This document shows, one piece after another, positions 58,564-64,000 of a stretch of DNA of 64,000 bases (the stretch's first letter is position 1; each line of letters starts with the position of its first letter). The notes under the pieces are model-generated. The model was not told the origin of the DNA, ran no database searches, and saw only the letters and a program-made list of their open reading frames with translations. A program made the translations under genes and the position numbers. The stretch is from contig JABTTQ020001486.1 in NCBI GenBank assembly GCA_016081115.2, positions 124,001 to 188,000 on the forward strand, written 5' to 3'. This stretch comes from Rehmannia glutinosa. Lineage: Eukaryota; Streptophyta; Magnoliopsida; Lamiales; Orobanchaceae.

Positions 58564-60101
58564 TGTTAGATAAATGTTTTTATCAAGATTTTGATGATTA
58601 TGTTTAAATGAGTTTTTATATCAAAACAATGTTAATAAATGTTGTCCAAATACTCCTAAATGATTTAAAATGTTTTTGCTAATTTTTGGAGTATTTCTTA
58701 GAGTTTATTATTCGATAAAATTGGACAACGCTTTTGATGATTTTGTGTTAATGAGTTTTTATACCAAAACAATGTTGTCCAAATACTCCTAAATGATTTA
58801 AAATATTTTTACTAATTTTTGGAGTATTTCTTAGAGTTAATTATTCGATAAAAATGGACAACACTTTTGATGGTTTAGTTTAAATAAGTTTACAATGTTT
58901 ATAAATGTTGTCCAAATACTCCCAATTGATTTAAAATGTTTTTACTAATTTTTTGGAGTATTTTTTGAAGTTTATTTTTGATAAAAATCGGGCAACATTT
59001 CAATTTGGAGGTCGACCGATCGAACAGAAGATCGAACGGTACCTGAAGAACGCACAAAATGAAACAGAAACCAATTTTGTGAAGAAAAGGGGGAGGGTGA
59101 CCGGTCAAGGGTGAGGCCGACCGGTCGCACCCTAGGGCAACCGGTCGCACCCCCTGCAACCCCTACCTGGATCGCACTATTTTTATTCAAACGTTCGAAA
59201 TCTTATACAGAGCGACCGGTCGCGCTGTGTAATCTTTTGACAGCAAAATTTGTACCGTTGAACTCCTTGACAAAGCAAGATTTGCTTTTCAATTTTGTAC
59301 AATATTTCTACATCTTGTGATCCTCTTTTTGTAGACAAAAGTGAAGAAGAAGGAGCCTATGTTGATAAATTTATGTTGGTGAAGACTCTCCTATAAATAG
59401 ATGATGAATTGAAGACACAAGATACAACAACACAAGCAAATACACAACAAGAAATCGCAATTTCCAAGCTTTCATATTCAACACTCTTGTTGTATTTATA
59501 GCCTAAGTATTTCACTTTCACATTTTGAGGCCTAGACTTTATTTCTTGATTACACTTGCACTCAAATTGTAATATTTATTATTGAGTTGTAATCTTGATT
59601 TTTGTCATCATTCAACACAAGACATCCTTGTGAGTGTTCTTGTGGAAAGAATACACTTGGGGTGATCTAGGTGATAGGTGTTTAAAGAGTGTGGTGCTCT
59701 TGAGGTATTGAAGAATTTGGTATTCTTCAAGGTTGAAGATTGTGGTAATCTTCACAAGGTGCCGTTAGAGATTGTGGTAATCTTCGAGAGAGATTGTGGT
59801 AATCTCAAAGGTGGTGTTGTAGAAGCGTGTGGTGCTCTTCAAGGTGATGTTGTAAGGTGTTGTATTAATTTTGGAAATTAATAAAATCTTTTTTCTTTTT
59901 GAAATCCATCCCGGAGATACTGGGGTGGTAGAGGATTAGGCCCTAGGTGGGTTGAACCTCTATAAATCGACGCGTGTTGTTTACATTCCGCACCTTTATT
60001 ATTGTATTGGCGTAATTGATTCGAAAAAGAGGCGAAATCGAAAAGATGAAGATAATCTATTCACCCCCCCTCTAGATTATCGTAGCCGCTTGGACTTACA
60101 C
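58564..60101 (+). mobile_element. Solo LTR, sirevirus-like (1538 bp), same family as 2626-4108
   Basis: TGTTAGATAAATGTTTTTAT ... CCGCTTGGACTTACA. No primer-binding site or gag follows, so only one LTR remains. The flanks CATAA and CATTA match at 4 of 5 positions. It contains the hairpin array (59685-59840), four CGACCGGTCG-type words (59012-59222), and near 58640-58980 three copies of a unit around CCAAATACTCCTAAATGATT. Confidence 0.85.
59685..59840. repeat. Hairpin array, second copy, inside the solo LTR
   Basis: AAGAGTGTGGTGCTCTT (59685-59701), TTGAAGAA...TTCTTCAA (59708-59730), GAAGATTGTGGTAATCTTC, AGATTGTGGTAATCT, GAGATTGTGGTAATCTC and a weaker last one near 59822-59840. It is the reverse counterpart of the array at 2887-3050. 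Confidence 0.75.
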
Positions 60102-62235
60102 ATTATGCTTGGGTGCAGAAGTGCGAAAAAAGATAAGTTTATATATTTTCATTTTTGTTTAGTAATTTTCACCAGTCTAATTTTTTCAGCATTTTCATTA
60201 ATTGTATTTCATATTCTCTGAACTAATGTATGTTTCATATTTTTTGCAGGTAGAATGATGATAATGAAAGAGAGTAGAAAATCAGAAATACAATACATGT
60301 TCTGATAAACAGATAAGTATATCAATTTGAATATCTAATAATCATCATCTACTTAATTATTCTACCTATTTGAATATAGACATGAATTAAACCAAAGTTA
60401 GTTTCATTTAGAAAATACAAATATGACTATTAACTGTTTTTTTGGCTGTTTTGATGCAGGTTCAATATCACTGAACTCTGATGCAAACAAACCCATAGAG
60501 ATTGTATTCATCATTTAAAGATATGTATTTTACATGAATATATAAATTTCAACATAAATTATGTTATTCATATCTATCTATGTGAATGAGAACTATATAA
60601 AAAACAACTAACAAACAAAAAAAAGGAATAATAAATAGATGGAGCAACTTTATTCATAAATTACCTTGTTCATTTGGACTCTGAATTTTACGTTTATTCC
60701 CAACAATGTTGTGACCTTTGAGCTTCCTCATATTGAAGAATAGGATGTTCTATAATCTATATGAATGAAGATCGTTCTGTAGTGTGTGGTCTGTGAAGTT
60801 TTCTGTGTGGTTTGCTTTGATAAAATGTGAAGAATGTGTTGAATAAACTGAACCCTGAAATATTTATATACTGAAAATACATAAGTGTATTTGGTATGTG
60901 TGTGAATATAATGGAATAAGGTGATTTGTATAGTATCCTGATTCAGATTTTGTTAAACTTTTTTACACCGAAATACATAGAATAAATTTTCACTCTATTA
61001 TCGTATTAGGCATGTGAATATTGTAAGATATTTAAACATTTTTGTAATAAAAAAATCTTTATATATAAGTAAATATAATCTTGTTTGACTTAGATTATTT
61101 ACAGAATCATCTTACAGAGTAATTTCGAATTTATTTTAAAAAATTGCAAATTATTTATTGTTTGTAAAGATGAATGTGTTCAATGTAATGTTCTATGTTT
61201 ATCAATTCATTGTTTTACATTTTTTTGTTCTATATTAGTGGTGGTGAATGGTTTATGATTATCAAATTATCTTTAGAGCTGCTGTTAATTTTTATGCTGA
61301 TTTTTGTTGACATGTTTGTTCTATTTTATGTTAATCGTATTGTCGTACTTTAAATGCTTGTGAAGAAATCAAAAACCATATAAAACCTCTTGACCGTACA
61401 CAAAAGTGTATTGGAATCCTGTTGGTTTTGATGGTTAAATCTTTATTGAGTGTTCATTTTTTTAATTGACTACTTCTTGGTCTGTATTTATTATGTATTT
61501 TTTAAGATCCATCAAAATAACACCACTTGACCCTGCAACATGATTGTAGTGGAATCCTGTTGGTTAAAACAACCTTCAATAAAAAACTAAAGATCTTTAA
61601 ATTTATGTAAATTACGTTTTTGATTTATAATTAAGAAATTATTACAGAAAATATTGTAAATAATACATCTACCTACATAAAACATTTTATTGACTTATAT
61701 AGTATTGAAATTACATAGTGGCCATAAGAATTTAATTTTAAACAAATTCACAGTTTTAACTTAACAAATAACTAAAACATATATTTGACATTATAAAGTA
61801 ATAAAAAAATAAATAAAACAAATACAATTGTTTTTTATTATTCGAGATACAAAAACCACATCCATATTCCTTTTACTAATTGATTACCTAAATCTTAATA
61901 AGAATTAAATAACAGACTTTTTAAAAGTTGTTTGTTCTCTTTAGCCTTTCAACTAAACAATATAAAAAATGATTACCTAAACTTAATAAGAATAATCTAT
62001 AAATAACAGAAATTCCATTAACAAACACAAAAAACAATAAAAATAAATAGATATAAATGCAGAATTATTATTAAAGATTGGGAACAAAACTCAATAAAAC
62101 CAATTAAAAAGTATTCTTCTCAAAACAACAGAAAAAAAAAGTAACCACAAAACTGTGGTGAAAACATCCAACCAACTAAAATTAAATTTCCTTGTTCGCA
62201 AAAAACAACTATACTACGAATCACAAAATGCTCCT
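60102..62235. other. AT-rich region; possible minus-strand promoter with first exon
   Basis: On the minus strand a TATATAAATATTTC box (about 60864-60877) precedes ATG at 60731 (MRKLKGHNIVGNKRKIQSPN). A splice donor at 60664 (AACAAG/GTAATTT) follows. A second possible exon near 60440-60510 reads ASEFSDIEPASKQPKKQ. No domain is recognised, and the solo LTR ends the region at 60101. It may be another gene of the same element as the RPA-like relic. It also holds a weak motif copy at 61386-61428. Confidence 0.3.
61523..61569. repeat. CCACTTGACCCT...GTAGTGG motif, intact copy
   Basis: CCACTTGACCCTGCAACATG followed by ATTGTAGTGGAATCCTGTTG. The arms CCACT/AGTGG and CAAYAT/ATTGTA can pair. It is related to 58399 and, weakly, to 61386-61428. 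Confidence 0.65.
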
Positions 62236-63730
62236 TTAGCCATCCTTCTCATCTTCAATCTTTATAATACTTTTCAGCTTTATAGAAGTGGTTGATGAAG
62301 AAACATCTTCACACAATCTACGCTTGCACATAGGAGATTCGGACGTCGAGGGCCTCATCTTAAGGTTCTTAATCGGAGTATAAATTCAGATTCCGACGAA
62401 GATTCTTCCTACAAACAAATAAAAATATATTGTGTTAATATTTAAACATATACAACAATACTAAAATTTATTTAATCCCATTAAAAAAATCAAATAATAT
62501 AGTATTACAAATATAAAAAATCAAACTAATAATAATAAGTTACAAAATTAAACCTTATCATCACAAACATCAATGGATCAGCTTGATGTAAAATCGACTC
62601 TATACACCAAAAAATTAAATTATTGATTTATAATAATCATTTGTAATAAATATTATAATAAAAATTAATATTTTAATAACCTCGACTCTCGAGATTCATC
62701 ACTCCATATTTCCAAATCAAATGCGGATCTCACAAAGCTTAGCAACGGAAAAGATACCAGAATAATTATGGAGCTGTTCAGATTTTATCTGTACTTTGAA
62801 AAGAAGCTTCTTCCCGATGAGTCCAGATAGTTTCTCGGGCAACTCCTCACCTCCCCGCTACAAAAATTCGTACAATTATATTACAATAATTCTTAAAAAT
62901 TATATAATTGTTAAAAAAGGCAACATATAATATATTTAATAAATTAAAAACCTCAAGATGTTCCTTCCTCAAATCCCTGCAAGACTTTCCAATCAGATTT
63001 TTCCAATCCCTATCCCAACAAATTAAAGTGACGCTTGCACTTTCATCAACAACTTGACAAGAATCATGTACCTAGTCAAATTTTTATTCAAAAATAATAT
63101 TAGACCAACTAAATAACAAATTGATTATATTAGAACCTAAATAAAAATAATTTAAAAATTTCACCTCAAAACCCTGTGTGAAACAAATCATCACACTTCA
63201 CACAATAAAAATTGTCAAACGCTTGGTGCATCTTCTTTAAGCTTAGTTAGTACACGCAAGATACCACCAATCTTCCGAAATTGAAACGACTCTTGCGCAA
63301 ATCCAAAAACTACCAAACCTATATAGATTATATTAGTAAATTAGAAGAAAAAAATATATACAAATAAATATTTATTATTTAATTAAAATTATTATTTAAA
63401 TAAAGAGATTATAAAAAATAAAATTACCTTTTCACAATCATACAAATAATCACGTTTTTACCGACGATCAGGAGCTTCAAGTTCATCTTTAGCCGTCCGT
63501 GCGGAGGGCAAACTAACATGACTAATAGAGAATGTAGGATTGTTCTTGCTCAAAATCTGATTTAAAAAAACATTGTTAATAAACGTAGATAACATGTTCA
63601 AGATTCAATAATTGAAAATTGTCAAATAATATTACCTCTTCTTGAACTCTTGGATCTCAAAGAACTTTCTCATTCACAAGCAATTTTGTAACATGAAAGG
63701 TATTGGATACCTTAACTTGACCTTCAAAAA
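62236..63730 (-). pseudogene. Replication protein A large-subunit-like (RPA1) pseudogene
   Basis: RPA1 binds single-stranded DNA through OB folds. Segments in order on the minus strand: VKVSNTFHVTKLLVNEKVL (about 63650-63720); LEAPDR and then GKNVIICMIVK (63430-63490); SISEDWWYLACTN with KKMHQAFDNFYCVKCDDLFH (63165-63300), the zinc-ribbon of DNA-binding domain C; VVDESASVTLICWDRDWKNL and IGKSCRDLRKEHLE (62952-63071); ELPEKLSGLIGKKLLFKVQI (62681-62857); and a tail SPMCKRRLCEDVSSST to the stop at 62236-62238. GT-AG introns separate them. At least five one- or two-base shifts or stops are visible. Such RPA1-like genes are host genes and are also carried by plant Helitrons. The AT-rich, repeat-laden setting favours the latter, but no Helitron ends or Rep/helicase were found. 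Confidence 0.75.
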
Positions 63731-64000
63731 AAAATTAAATAGTTAAATTCGTAACAAAATCGAGAAATAAATTTGAAGAAAAAAAAAAAAAAAAAAACAA
63801 ATAGAGCGAGAAAAAGTAAACAAATATTAAATAGTTCAATTGTAGAAATCTTTCAAAAATATAAAAATCAAACATTACATATATTTTTATTAGAAATTTC
63901 AAATCGAGTGTATTTTTGGTCTTTGGAGATAAATAAAGCGAGAAAAAAGTAATTAAATATTACAAAAACTTAAATTACTGAGAACAAATTCAGACATAAA
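63731..64000. other. AT-rich end of window
   Basis: Probably an intron or the upstream part of the RPA-like relic. An A run lies at 63779-63797. No coding sequence was recognised. Confidence 0.4.

Noticed and set aside
60102..64000. Complete Helitron
   Set aside because: No Rep or helicase wording and no convincing TC or CTRR-hairpin terminus inside the window.

Overview
This is plant nuclear DNA, most likely from a eudicot. It is AT-rich and intron-containing, and it is dominated by plant Ty1/copia and Ty3/gypsy retroelements, hAT-, CACTA- and Tourist-type DNA transposon remains, and one ordinary plant gene. The exact species cannot be named from the sequence alone.

Layout. 1-5.6 kb: a minus-strand sirevirus-like copia element (gag relic and a 1.48-kb LTR), whose LTR sits directly against a plus-strand copia reverse-transcriptase/RNase H remnant. 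6.7-7.7 kb: a hAT-type MITE and one end of a CACTA element. The CACTA end cuts off a minus-strand FAR1-related (FRS/MULE-type) pseudogene at 7.7-10.3 kb, which carries a triplicated 57-bp exon. 11-14.7 kb: intergenic DNA with several MITEs, including one MITE inserted in another. 15.0-18.8 kb: the only apparently intact host gene, a five-exon RopGEF with a PRONE domain (557 aa predicted). 19-21.6 kb: MITEs, one of them Tourist-like. 21.7-38.4 kb: a stack of LTR elements. It holds a gypsy LTR and gag, then a 12-kb sirevirus with an unusually long region between pol and the 3' LTR, a solo LTR nested in its 5' LTR, and a gypsy-type gag relic. 38.4-43.2 kb: a full-length but mutated copia element inserted in a gypsy LTR. 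43.5-48.2 kb: more hAT-type MITEs. 48.2-54.9 kb: a TRIM-like short LTR element with a younger copia element inside one of its LTRs. 55.2-60.1 kb: a 1.28-kb hAT-type element and a solo LTR of the same family as the LTR at 2.6 kb. 60.1-64 kb: AT-rich DNA with a decayed replication protein A-like gene on the minus strand.

Nothing here works as an operon or pathway. The window reads as one signalling gene (activation of ROP/RAC GTPases) set in a dense, layered transposon landscape. Many insertions can be dated relative to each other because their target-site duplications are still readable. No tRNA, rRNA or CRISPR array was seen. All retroelement coding regions have stops or frameshifts as read. 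The signals that most deserve a second look are the hairpin array shared by the two sirevirus LTR copies, the triplicated symmetric exon, the post-pol region of the 12-kb sirevirus, and the group of hAT-type MITEs that share end sequences but not interiors.
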